NCBI GenBank assembly: GCA_964019425.1
Contig: OZ025866.1
Location: 1 to 64,000, forward strand
Direction of reading: 5' to 3'
Source of the DNA: Flectonema sp. DT1601
Lineage: Eukaryota; Euglenozoa; Diplonemea; Diplonemida; Diplonemidae
DNA length: 64,000 bases
This document shows, piece by piece, positions 21,728 to 33,264 of the stretch (its first letter is position 1; each line of letters opens with the position of its first letter). The notes beneath the pieces are model-generated. The model had not been told where the DNA came from. It saw only the letters and a list, made by a program, of their open reading frames with translations, and did no database searches. The translations under genes were made by a program, and so were the position numbers.

Positions 21728-23007
21728 TAATTCCACAACAAAGTTTCTGAAATGTCCGATCTCAACATGAAAGTTTCCGAAACGGACAGCTCCACACAAA
21801 AAAGTTTCCGAAATGGACAGCTGTTTTTTTTTTTTTATAGCTTACTGCCAGTGCATTTCGGGGTCGCCCAAAGTCATGGGGATTTTTTTTTTCTCCCAAA
21901 AAAAAATTTTTTTCCTACGTAAGGCAAGGCCATCCGACGAGATGAGTGAAATACACCGAACCTGTGTGACCTGGGGCTAGGCCTGACTGCGCCCCTGGAT
22001 CGGCATAGCTCGGTATGTGTGCAGGGCCAGGTATAGGGATGGACGAATTTCGGGTAGAGACACTTGCCCCGACCTGTCAGCTCATACAACCATGAGAATT
22101 CAAAGTGTATTAAAATACTAGAGGTGCATCACAAGCGTCAGATAGGAGACAAGAGAAATCCAACATCATGAATCTTTAGAAGAGTGATACAGCTCGGTAT
22201 GTGTGCAGGGCCGGGTCACCTACGCAGAGACAAGTCTCCGCTACACGTCGTACCAACCAAGATGAGGTATGAGAGCGCAAAAACCAAGTATACATGATCA
22301 GCAGCCTAGGGCTTGACATGAATAGCTGTGGAGTGGCGAAACCATCTAGTGTTCTCAAGTCTGAGATCACCTCACTGAGCCACACAGTACTGTCCTTTCG
22401 GAGTTTCTGTGAAAGTAGCCCACGGAACACTTTTCTAAAGATTCAATCAGCCGAACTACTCCTACTGACTTTCACTTGATTAGCGAGCTACTAGTATATA
22501 TTATTATGTCACCTGTTGAAAAGGGAGTACTAAGAGGTTGATTCAGGCCCTGCACGTATTAGTTGTAATTACAGCACTTGCTTTACCTTAAATTACTCCT
22601 TCCCTCATTGAGAACCAACCCATCTCGGCCATCCCGGTGTATTTGGGAACGAAGAAAAACCTTGTTTTCTAACCGAATAGCGAAAAATCCGAATATCACT
22701 TTCAGTGAATAGCGAAAGAAAAACCTTTCCGTTTACTGAACAGCGAAAATGAAATTACCTACCATAGCAATTTTGTACGGGAAAAAAAAAGTTGTTCACT
22801 AGCGAAAAGTTTTTTTGGGTGCAGGCAACGGAGAAAAAAAAAAAAAAAAATCATTTTGCCAACAAAAAAAATTTTTTTTTTTGCTGTCCATTTCGGAAAC
22901 TTTCGTGTGTGGAGCTGTCCATTTCGGAAACTTTTTTGTGCGGAGCTGTCCGTTTCGGAAACTTTCATGTTGAGATCGGACATTTCAGTAACATTTATGT
23001 GGAATTA
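21728..23007. mobile_element. MITE-like element with iterated subterminal repeats
   Basis: A 1.28-kb stretch bounded by inverted repeats of about 100-130 bp (21728-21830 and 22880-23007) starting TAATTCCACA. Inside the ends the phrase AGTTTCCGAAATGGACAGCT is repeated two to three times per side, separated by CCACACAAAA-type spacers, a layout typical of transposase-binding sites. The interior has no convincing gene. It holds the phrase AGCTCGGTATGTGTGCAGGGCC twice (near 22007 and 22191) and several GAATAGCGAAA motifs near 22670-22750. Non-autonomous; its helper family is unknown to me. Confidence 0.7.
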
Positions 23008-23587
23008 GAGGTTTTCCCATATAATAAAGTAGACTTGACACAACCACAGCTCAACTTACGAAGGGTAAACCGTTCTTTTGGTAACTTTGGGGGTAGTGGA
23101 TGGGAGTGAATGTTTTCTTTTAGTTCTTTAATCAGGTCTGCAAAACTATTTTTAATATTTTTTTGTTTGTTTTCTTGCAAACAGTTTCAAACAGTTTTTG
23201 CTTTTTTTTAAGATCATCCAACCACAAACTTTGAAGGACTTCCTTAAATCTATTCTATTTGGGAATTTCTTAGGGTAGGCTCTATTCTTCTTCGTCTTCA
23301 TTTCTCTTGGATATAGCCTTGTGTGACACTCCAGTGGCACGAAAAATGTTCTCCTGGCATTTGTTGTTACTTTGCAATGTTCGCACCTTAGAAGTATGAT
23401 GAGGTTGTTGGTGGACTCGCTCTAAACTCTCTTGGTGGGTATTCTTTTTTCACAATACCGGAAAGGGGTAAAGGGTCCGAAATAAGTATCCATCATTGAG
23501 TTATCAACAACACCAAATAGCTTTTCCTCCATATCGCTCTTCCAAGTTGTTTGCATGTTTTCAGATACACTGTTCGTTTATTAGTCA
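23008..23587. other. 3' flank of copy 2
   Basis: No gene seen. Text near 23190-23280 resembles 13170-13240 downstream of copy 1. Confidence 0.4.
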
Positions 23588-23682
23588 TCAAGGAACGCTG
23601 GCAGACTGATCATCCTTGTGCCTTTTTACTGAATGTTTTGCACCAACCTTCTTACTGGTTTTTTGGGGTGACTTTTGTGGGG

Positions 23683-23754
<72 letters not shown>

Positions 23755-25985
23755 TCTTTCGCTTGGACTTCTTAGTAGCTGCCTTCTTAGATATGGTTTT
23801 CTTTGGGGCGTGTTTCTTGGAATTATTTTTATCACTGCTGCTGCTGCTGCTGCCGCTGCCGGATGAATTATCACGGTAATTGACTCTTGGCAAACCAAGT
23901 CTGCTCAGCCACTTCTCCATAGAATCTTTTGTGAACCAAATACCCTTCCGCTTGTCAGTCTGAAGCTCTTGTGCGTGTGTGGTGAAAAAAAGACCATATA
24001 CATCAAGTGGTACCTTGTTCTTCTCCGCCCAAGCCTGGAGTTCCTGGACAGCTGGAATTTCCACAGCCTTCATTTCTACTTCTTGGAAGTTAGCGACTTT
24101 CTTTGCTAGTTTGCACTGGACACAGAATAGGTAGAGCGTTGCCTTTTTCTTTCCTTCAGAGAGCATCAAAGGGATCAGAATGTCAACACCTTTTTCGGTA
24201 ACATTTTTCGAGTAGACAGCTTTTCCAGATTGGAGCTTATTGTAAAGCTCTTCAGATCCCAAGCTGCTAAGGGATGAAGGTTCTTCCACTTTTGACACTT
24301 CCCTGGGGTGAACAATCAATTTTTCTATGTCTTCCTGGATATGGTCAGCCCCATTAAAATATACACTCAGCGTTGGTGTTTTCCTCAGCTGTCTGTATGC
24401 ATGGTTCAGAAGCCCTTCAAAGTAGAGTGTTGTCTCTTCAAATGTTTTGGGGTTCATGTTTGCATCACTGCCGAAATATTCAATCAACCACTTCCCAACA
24501 AGCTCTGCGCAGTTTTCATCTGCCCATGCCCAAACCAAACTTGGATTTAAGCATTCAACACCATTTGACAGTTTGTGGAGAGCACCCCTAATTCTTAATG
24601 CATCCTCTGTGGCACTGTTGAGTGACTTTGTGAGAACTGCAGCGAGGTGTTCCTCAACAAATGAAATGTGAGACGGTTGAAACATGCATGCACCATGAAG
24701 CCCACTAGCTATGCGTGAAGCAAGACCAGCTCTACCATAACGATATGCTTCAGCAATCACACTGGAGAGACTCACAATTGCACGGGGATTACCAGCACAC
24801 ATATTCAATGACCACTCAGTTACCTCCTTACTTTTGAGGTTGTCATTTAATAGTTTCAAGGCATTTTCATGAGTTAGGTTTGTTAATGGTATGTGAACGA
24901 TCCGACGAAGACTACCTACAGACTCGGTCACTTCGTTATCAAACAACTCGGTGAGTGACGTCCAGACAAATCGTATCTCGGGTAAATTGGCATTGGTACA
25001 CATGTCCTGATAGGCCATCAGGGCAGTTCTCATATCTTTGCATCGATCTGTGGCTTGGAGTTTCAACCTTTGCTCATCCACACCTTCCCTTCGCAAGAGC
25101 TTAATGTGATGTTCACGCAATTTAATAAGTTCATCAACACAGACAATCAAAGGGATCTCATCAGATAGGCCAAGCTTCTGTCGAAAGGCTGTGATCACTC
25201 CATGGAAGTCTACAATGCGGTTTAAATCAACGTCTCCTCTGAAGCTGTTTGTTTGGACAAGCTGACGAGCTAAGGCAACAAGCGGACCCATCTTTCCATC
25301 ATCGATAATCTGTGCATCTTCATTATAGGTCATCATAATACTTCGATCAGGATACCATTCATTCATAATCCCTTTACGTAGCAGGAAGGTCTTCCCTGAG
25401 CCTGGAATTCCTACAGTTGTGATGACATGCCACCTAAAATTTTCACGTTCTTGATGCAACACCACTTCAAGTGCATCGCGTGCATTTTCCCTATCAAGGA
25501 GTGGCTTATTTGCAACAACAGTCTCCATCTTCATTTTTGAAGGGTCCAAAAGCTTCTCTACCTCCTCTACTGTGTATGGTACAACATCAGGCGTCTGTGT
25601 GATTGTTTTTCTTTTGGTGAACAAGTAATTTCAATAATCAATCCGAAGGGCTGTACTGTGACCAAAACAGAAAAAGGTCGGACCTGTACAGACAGGTTTT
25701 CCCCGAAATGTGTTACAAACAATAAATAAAAAGTTATACCTCAGGAGCATTTGGTACCTTGCCAAGCAGTGTTTTCTTCTCAGTCTTCAGTTCTTGTAAA
25801 TCCCTTGTTAGTCTATCGTATTTCCTGTCAGCAACTCTTTCTTCAGGTGACAGGTTTTCTTCTTTCTCTTTCTTTAGCTCAATTGTGTCGATGTCAATCT
25901 CCTGGATCTGGGTTTCCTTCGCATCAATCTTCATTGACACTTTATTTAGTTCTTCATGAAAATCAAATGCATGTGGCACTGACAT
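23588..25985 (-). CDS. Crinkler/RHS-like P-loop NTPase-nuclease, copy 2 (intact)
   Basis: Two exons, 25985-25740 and 25594-23588, with a phase-0 intron, giving about 750 residues. Residues 1-82 are a charged coiled-coil head. The core has Walker A GIPGSGKT (144-151), Walker B CVDEL (about 234-238) and a sensor-like FVWTS, typical of a STAND/AAA ATPase. Near 553-577 DILIPL followed by CVQCK matches the D...QxK core of restriction-endonuclease folds. The tail is Lys-rich (nuclear-localisation-like) and has a run of about 23 Ser coded by an AGC repeat. This domain order is that of the Crinkler-RHS-type proteins, thought to act as DNA-directed effectors or in conflict. Its role here is unknown. 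The second exon is taken to start at CAG/ACGCC because the frame upstream is closed. Confidence 0.75.
23683..23751. repeat. (TGC)23 trinucleotide repeat
   Basis: A perfect 69-bp CAG/CTG tract, read as AGC (Ser) codons on the minus strand in the tail of copy 2. Such tracts are prone to length change. A shorter CTG tract lies near 23837-23860. Confidence 0.9.
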
Positions 25986-26749
25986 CGTTTTGTGGTGTAG
26001 GTTGCGGGATATCTATGGTATAAGGAATAAATGCTGTGAACCTGAACTTGATATCACGGATCTGACTCATACTTGTGATTGTCGACGCAAGCTTCCAACC
26101 AATAAACTACCACAACGCATGTTGAGAACAAATGCGGATAACTTCAACCCCAGTTACCGTCATGGTCACTGCCATAATTACCGCCATATTAGCGGTGACC
26201 ATGGCGGTAACAGTAGCGGTAACCCTATTTAAAACACAATTCCGGGTATCACATCCTCTAGGGACACGCAGGGGAGACGCACCTTACTGCTCTTTCACAG
26301 TATTGTTTGGATCGAGATCAATAAAGTACAGAAACTGTAGCTTTAGAATCGTTGGTTAACCTGTAAGAAGGAATATGAATAAGAAAATAAATACAACGAT
26401 TGGCACCACCCCTACGGATAGCTGAACAGAAGATTGACTAAAATAAACTGCTTGGAACTGGCGAACCATACATTCCGTTCAACAATACAAAGTAACAAAG
26501 ACTGTGTGAGGCTTAATTTCAAAAACTCACATAATTTATAGGTTCTTTTTTTTTCCCCTATGTTCAGTTTCGGAGAAAAAAAAAGGAAAAAAAAAACACA
26601 TCCCATAATAATATAAAATTAACCCTCTCAAACGAGAGCAGGCTGTATATCTCCAAACATAAAACTTGCCGAAAAACAGTCGGCAGGATTTGAAGAAAAG
26701 ACTCGCAAAACTAATAATAACTAATAACTCGGGTTATGCCCACACTCCA
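25986..26749. other. 5' flank of copy 2 with a GGTAAC/GTTACC palindrome cluster
   Basis: No gene seen. At 26140-26225 GTTACCG and CGGTAAC motifs with CATGGTCAC/GTGACCATG cores form overlapping imperfect palindromes able to fold into a hairpin. TTAACCCTCTC follows at 26621, outside this palindrome. Confidence 0.45.
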
Positions 26750-26911
26750 CGAAAGAAAATAGAAAACCCCGGAACAGTACCGAGGATCGTTCACCCCCAG
26801 TTGCCCAAAGCATTATAATTGTACTGTGGGCTTACCGAAAAGCTTTAGAAACGTACCACAAAAGATTTGGGCAGCACATAACCATATCACTCAGCAAGAA
26901 ATGAAAACCAA
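26750..26911. repeat. Dispersed repeat R1, copy b
   Basis: Same orientation as 12797-12959 and nearly identical over its full length. Confidence 0.8.
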
Positions 26912-27267
26912 ACGGTCTCATTCTCATTTGTTGAATCAAACGAGATTGCACGAAGCTTCACACCAGATCACGAAAAATCACTTCAAGAAATACGAGAAAT
27001 TGCTCAAATCTTCTATGTAATTTAAATGGAATCTCTTTCTGGTGGATCCCTTTTTTCTTTTGCAAAGAGTAAGAGATGTTGTAATTCGCAACTGATACAA
27101 GGCATGGTGTTTTTGTAAGTAACAAATTAAAAAACGGGAAGAGGAAAATCTATTTAAAATCGGGGGGTTAACTGTTCGAGTTTGTACGTAAAATACAAAT
27201 GTTTTGTATCATAAACAACATAACGATAATTTAACATTAGTTCTGAGATACAGTGACTAAAGGTAAT

Positions 27268-27350
27268 GTTAGTGTAGGTATACACTCTGCGATTGACGTA
27301 AATACTTTACATTATAATAAATGTTTCTAACTTAGCTGCATACACATCTC
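27268..27350 (+). repeat. Solo diverged unit of the 266-bp satellite
   Basis: Contains ACACTCTGCGATTGACGTA, then ACATTATAATAAATGTTTCTAACTT split by one changed word, then GCTGCATACA, in the same order as in each satellite monomer at 40.4-48.5 kb. It is a partial, single, older copy 13 kb away from the array. Confidence 0.75.
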
Positions 27351-27528
27351 TTTTTCCGTGTTGTCATTCAGTGCAAAATCGGGGGGGAAAGATATCTAGG
27401 ACGGGAAAAAAACGAGGGTCTAACAGCTGAGACCCATGCAAATGGCTTCAAGGATATTAGTCTTCTTTTAGCAGCCTGCATGAATCAACACTTTTTTTAG
27501 GGAGGAAGACGATGGTTGTTGGAGGACT

Positions 27529-28725
27529 TCATTCATTCATGTCTACATCATGATCATCAAATGTGTTTCGAGTTGGGTTTGCAGAAAACTGTTGACTAAG
27601 GCCTAACAGGAAACGGACTAGATTGGGTACTTGTTTCATAGGGTATTCTCCATCGGGGGAGAACTTTGGATGCCCATCATCACCAAGCCACGCTTTACAG
27701 AGTTTGGCATGCTGTAATGACCTGTGTGTATGTTTTGTAAAGTAGATGCCATACAGACACTGTTCAGGTTTCTCAGCTGACAGCACAAGACTACATAAAC
27801 CACACACTGTCTGAACGAAACCAGCTTCCTGAGCGTTGCTGGACTCCACCCCACAATAGATTAAGTTTCCGCAGCATACTTCAAGTGCTGCGAGGGGTGC
27901 CATAACACAGCCCGAAGCCATAATAGGTTCGGTACTCAGCACAAAGTCCAGTCGACAGGACCGAATATGCAGCATTAGTTCCTCGGTAAATTCGGGATCT
28001 TTATTATACTTCGTGAGGTGCCATGGTTGACTCCAATGCTGAGCATTTTCGACACTGGTGCAAATCACATCGGTTACCTCTGCGAAAAAATGGTTGAGAT
28101 CTCCTGTTGACATTACATCCACAGGCATGATTTGGTCATTCAACGTGAAACTACCACAACAGTAATTTGACAACGCGTTTTGCACAAGAACTGCTTCTCT
28201 TGGATCTTTGTACAAGTCTGAAGTCACAATGGAAATATGTGTCTTACCTGTGTAGTTTGTTGATGTTCTTCTTGAACTGGGTATTCGCCAAGGTAACTCA
28301 ATTCTCTTCGATATCTTCTGCATTTCTTCCTTCATCGTATGCATTTCCATCAACAACTGGGGTGCGACCTTTTTTTTTGTTGTTATTAACAATCAATTTT
28401 GTCATAGGATGATTGTTTTTACCCCCGTCCGTAATGCGTTCAAAGAAAAAATAAAACATACCTCAGGTGCCTTCAACACCTCATACAGGTTGTTTCTTTG
28501 CAGCTCCAGTTTCTCTAAATTACCGAATTTCAGTTTTGCGAGCTTCTCAGTATGTGACAAGCGGGCGGTTTCGTCCATTACTCGAATTTTAAGAGAGTCG
28601 ACATCATCAATAGCCAATCCTTTAGCTATTTGCTTGAGTTGTTCTTTGTTCGCAGCAATCTCCGCTGCATTCTGCGTTAATTCCTCTGTAGCATTCCATG
28701 GAGGCAGAATGGTTGGGTCGGACAT
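27529..28725 (-). CDS. Crinkler/RHS-family-like gene, copy 3, different second exon
   Basis: Two exons, 28725-28462 and 28356-27529, about 363 residues. Exon 1 (88 residues) is an acidic coiled-coil head ending LKAPE, like NAPE in copy 2 and NTSK in copy 1, with the intron at the same place and phase. Exon 2 is unrelated to the NTPase core: after a short helix (KEEMQKISKRIELPW) comes a compact domain with VLSTEP, NLIYCGVESSNAQEAG and a later YGIYFTKHTH. The hydrophobic strand plus GVE, followed by a helix with Q, recalls nuclease-like Crinkler tails, but the usual Lys after E is Ser, so I do not claim activity. It shares upstream block R2 with copy 1. An alternative acceptor four codons upstream is possible. 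Confidence 0.6.
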
Positions 28726-29090
28726 TATTTGTGGATTAGTTTTCCTGAAATTGAGAACAGAGTATGATGTTTATTATACCAAACTGTGGCTAAGGAACTA
28801 ACAATCAAAGCCAGAGGCAAAACCTTTTCCCCCACTTTTTTATCAGTTGTGTGTAAGTTCAGCATTTGATTTCGTCATTGTTTCGCGTGGCTTGTGTCTG
28901 TGGGGAAATCGGCGTGAGAGCGTGGATCGCTTCGATCTTCTTAATTTCGCTCTCTTTTGAGCTTATCGCCTCGCAAAAGGAAGGGTTGTTGGTGTTGTTC
29001 CTGTGAAGTAAAAAGAACTGAAGAACAACAAACGTGCGAGGCAAATGTGTTTGCGGGTAGAGAGAACGTATTTTTTTGGTACAAGGTTGC
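28726..29090. other. Upstream region of copy 3
   Basis: No gene seen. A GTTTGCGGG near 29049 resembles the array unit but is short enough to be chance. Confidence 0.4.
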
Positions 29091-29540
29091 CTTCCCACAT
29101 GCGATAACTCTGGTCTGTGCTGACGTTGCTTCCCTTCCACTTCGTCAGATGTTTTTACCGACATCTGGACTTTTAGTCACAGCGCCTGTCAATCGTTCCT
29201 TCTTTTGATTATATTTTTTTTAGTCTGGTGAAATCTCCCAACACACAACACACTTGCAAAGTAATAACATAAGACTGTAGAAAGAATGAAGCTAGTTGGT
29301 GAGATATCTGAGCAGCCATCTACCAAAAAATGAGCAACTAAGAAAAAGCTGAAAACCATGTTTGTCTATCTCTTCCTCTCACAAAAAAACATCTTCTCTG
29401 ACTTTATTAATGAGTTGTCAGGAAACAATGTCACTTCTGAGTGGGCAGTTTTTGAGTATCGAAATTTCGAATCAGATTTTTTTATATTTTCTACAACCTG
29501 TTTTTGACAACTAATATAAAAAAAAAGACATCTGAAATAT
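29091..29540. repeat. Duplicated flank block R2, copy b
   Basis: Near-identical to 16384-16830. Because no transposon interrupts it here, it shows the pre-insertion flank of element 1 on one side. Confidence 0.85.
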
Positions 29541-31180
29541 ACCAAATCACCAAATTAATAATATCCATTCCCTGTTAAAGAGATGACAATTAAAACGACT
29601 TGTTTACCAAAATAATAATTTTTTTTTTTTTTTTTTTTTTTTACTTAATCAAACATTCAAAGTGAACATAAGAGAAAAGCAAGACTGCCAAACTAAGGAG
29701 GAAAAACCTACATCACACAAATTATAAAAGATTTGTGAAGAATTTTTGCAAAAGGAGAACGAGACCGCAATGACACGGACTCGAATAATCTAATTTTTAG
29801 TTTTGCAAAATAAGAAAATTAAAAAAAAGATAAAAACAACAAAACTAACACATAAAAACAAACGATGATCAAGATTGACACAGCTGACACGAGGAAATAA
29901 CAAAAAACAAACTGTAGCAGACTTTCCCAATGGAACGACGGTGTGCATAGATTATTGTGTTGTTTGATAATCAGAAAAAATGTTTTCGATGTTTATTTGT
30001 CATTCTTGACTTAATTGAAATTGGACTGCAAAATTAAATCATCATGACAATTTTCCTGATAATAATATTTAGAGGGATACCCCACTCGACTGACCCCCAT
30101 TGAGAAAAACGAACCACACGTTATGACACTCATATAAAATAAAATGAGAGGAGTAATAATATGACGCAAGAAAGATTTAAAGAGGGGGATGACAATCATA
30201 ACCTGACTGATCATCAGATAGGCAACAAGAACAAAACGCACAGGTCGAATTCCGTAATTGGAATTAAAACACACTCTGAATCCAGAAAAAGGAATAGAAT
30301 TTTAACCATTTTTTTGCACCACTAGAAACTGATTTATCAGCTTGAATTTATTTTTTTTTCCCCAGCTAAAAATTCCCTGCGTATGGAATTAATGAAAGGA
30401 GAGGGTGGCCTTAAAAAAGCTGTGCACAATGGCTGATTGATTGCAGCACAAATATTTCAGATGAGTACCGTCAACTGGGAACCTCCCACCTTAGCAGCAA
30501 TGAGAAGGGACGCATGGGTCATTGCTGTGGATAGCGTGCGTGATTTTTGACGAGGGAGTGTTCAAAGATCAGATCACATACTTCTGAATTCGTCTTTTAC
30601 TGAAATCAAAATTTTGTATTTAAAAAAAAAAAATTTTAAAAATAAAATTCAAAAACCGACATTCCTATAGTGGTGTGAGGCAAGTGAGATTTTTCAGGCA
30701 AAGTTCTCGAATGTGCAAACACGTAAATCGCGACACAGGTACTTCGAGCAACCCTTCTGAAATACGAATTTATAAAGTCTTGTGAAACCCTAGTCACAAA
30801 ACAAAGTACCAGAAAACACTCGCACAGCGACAAGTTCCCTTGTAGGAACCAGTGCAAATAAATTGATTGTGTGTATATTGGAGGGGATACAAAAAAGACT
30901 TGATACTTGGGCAGGGAATGGAGGAGAAGGACGGAGGGGGGGAATAATTAAAATTGATTGACAGTTGTATAACTCCTGACATATAAATTAAAAAAGAAGG
31001 AAAGAAAAAAAAAAAAAAAAATTAAAGATAACTGTGCGATTAAATAAAAGCAACCCGATTATAGAAAACCTGCACGTCACGATAACACTCCATGAAGAAC
31101 ACGAAGTTTCTCAGAAGTTTTTTTTAAAGTAAAAAAAAAAAAAAACAGCAGTAACAAAGGAAAGAATGATTTTTTTTTAA
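29541..31180. other. AT-rich gene-free stretch
   Basis: I see no gene, RNA or clear repeat. Long T run at 29621-29642 and A runs near 31002-31021 and 31131-31145. The last four bases are TTAA flanking the piggyBac. Confidence 0.5.
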
Positions 31181-32905
31181 CCCTCTAATAAGAGGCAAAA
31201 AACCCTGTTTTTGAGAAAAATCGAAAAATTTGACAAAGGAGAAAAGGGGTGTGGGGAAAAATACAAAAAAATTACAGGGTGAAAGACACCCCCCCGCGCA
31301 TTGAAAAAAAACTGAGGTCAGCCCGCAAGGGGGCCAAAATAACTTGAGAAAATGCAACAACAGCCTAAAAAAACACTGTTACTTAGGACCCCTGGGTTCG
31401 CTTTGATTTTGGCAATGTTGTAGGAGTAGAGTGCTTCCGTTTCATGTTTTTCGGTGGGATATGATTGTGTGTAGCAAAGGTATGGTTGTTGCAAACAGGG
31501 GCTGAATACTTGTCAATATTTTCGTGATATTGTTCGAAGCAGGGATCCATGCATAAGAAAACCTCGCTTTTTGAACAAGAAATCGATGACCTTACTTTTT
31601 TTGAGAACAAATCCGTGAACTGCAGTCCCCAAAAATACCGAATTTTCGTAGGTAGTGACATTTTGTGTGAGTTTGGTGTGTTCCGTGATCAATAAGTTGA
31701 GAACATAGCCTCTTTTTGAACTGAGCATATGTCCCGACGTCTTTTTCAGACTTCTTTTGGAGGGTGAAAACATTGAAGATAGAAATCTCTAACAAGTAGT
31801 GAAAGACTTTCAGGGTCCAGCGTTTTGTCATCAGAGTTCTTCTTGCCTTCCCCCTGATACCGTCTACGAGGTCAACACCACCCATCAGTTTGTTGTACTG
31901 ATGGATCTGTACCAGTAAGTCGATGGTCACTTTTTGATAGATTTCCTTATTTTAGTCCATCACGTGGCTGTCTCATAATTCTCCTCGAGAGGCAATGTGC
32001 TGAAGACATGTACTTCTTTTGGATTGTCCCTGAATTTATGTGATGCACATTGTGCTAGGACTGAAAGTACGAGGCAGAGAACTTCTCCACCCGTCCCTGC
32101 GCCTCCGCCTTATTAATCTCGGACCATTTGGGAACTATTGTTTCCCAAAAGCTGCGGATTTTGTAGAGCTTGTCAGTAGGTACGGGGTTGGTGACGGTGT
32201 AAAACTTTAGATTGGTTCGAATTTAGAGGAACCGATCTCAGGAAGCGAAGTGGGGTGTGTACGCTGGGTCTGATGTACCGTTCCTGTAATCTTAGGGTAA
32301 TCTGAGATATTTGGCTTATCACAGAGACCCACGAGGATATTGAGTCCTAAAGAGAGTTTGAGTTCAGCTACGTTAAGATTGAGTGCCTTGTTGCTGCAGT
32401 GCGAAATCATCTCATCACCTTTGGGGTGAACACAAGTTCAAATTTCTGCAGTTCCTTCATCAATTTCAGGTCTGACATGTCCTGCAAGGACCGCCGAAAC
32501 GTGTGTCGTCTTACCTTGGTGATTTTCTTGCTCCATTTCAGAGGGGAAATGCTTGGCTCTATTGTACTCTTTTCATCGCTCGAAGAAGACTCAGGAGCAC
32601 CCGAATCTGGGATAGGTGACCCTACTGAATCATTTTCGATGGAAATAGCTTTAGGGATTTTAATTTTTGGCTGAAAACATGGGATAGTCATGGGCAACCT
32701 GGCTAAGACTGTTCCCAGTGCAGAAAAAAAAAAATGAACTTTTTCTCAGAAAAAGCTGGTGATTTTTGCAGCACGATCCCACATAAAATTTGTCGTTTTT
32801 TGGCAGCTCTGGCTCCACCCTTGTACTCACAAGGTACATTTTTCCCCTTTGTCAAAAAAAAAAAAACGCGAAAGGCCACTATAGTGGCCTTCAGGGCTTA
32901 AAGGG
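31181..32905 (-). mobile_element. piggyBac-family DNA transposon, decayed
   Basis: A 1.7-kb element flanked on both sides by TTAA (31177-31180 and 32906-32909), the diagnostic target site, with ends CCCTCTAATAAG and, inverted, CCCTTTAAGCCC. An 18-bp palindrome AGGCCACTATAGTGGCCT lies near the right end. It carries a broken piggyBac transposase on the minus strand. Retained end symmetry but several breaks in the gene point to a middle-aged insertion. Confidence 0.85.
31383..32697 (-). pseudogene. piggyBac transposase, broken
   Basis: Pieces in different frames, in order: an acidic Ser-rich N-terminus (32697-32407); a segment with LKLSLGLNILVGLCDKPNISDY, split from the first by a frame change near 32400; a large missing or decayed middle; and the C-terminal core YNKLMGGVDLVDGIRGK (31930-31592), the most conserved piggyBac block. 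A frame change near 31600 separates the last part, where a Cys-rich finger would be expected. The first two catalytic Asp regions cannot be found. Not functional. Confidence 0.8.
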
Positions 32906-33034
32906 TTAAAATAAAAAATAAAAAATCAGACGCCAAAAATAAGTGCTCAGTTCAGATTTCTTTCTGAGGGAATATGTAGTTTTGTATACAAACAATCATC
33001 TCAGATAATTTTTTAACATTTGAGAGAAAGAAGG

Positions 33035-33083
<49 letters not shown>

Positions 33084-33264
33084 GTAAATTCCACAACTGA
33101 GCACACATTTTAATTTTTTGAAAAGGATCAGATAGAAAATTTCTCAGCGAAAATACCACATTCCGCAGCCTAGCTTCTCTACACCAATAAAATATTACAG
33201 AACAAAACACAGACGCGGGCAGTGACAAGCTACTTATTCACTTATTCAAAAAGTAGTACTTTTT

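Noticed and set aside
22176-22430. 84-residue minus-strand frame inside the MITE-like element
   Set aside because: Short, no recognisable motif, and within a non-autonomous element.
26621-27175. TTAACCCTCTC at 26621 as a second piggyBac-type end
   Set aside because: No matching inverted end before a TTAA could be found downstream, and no transposase remains.
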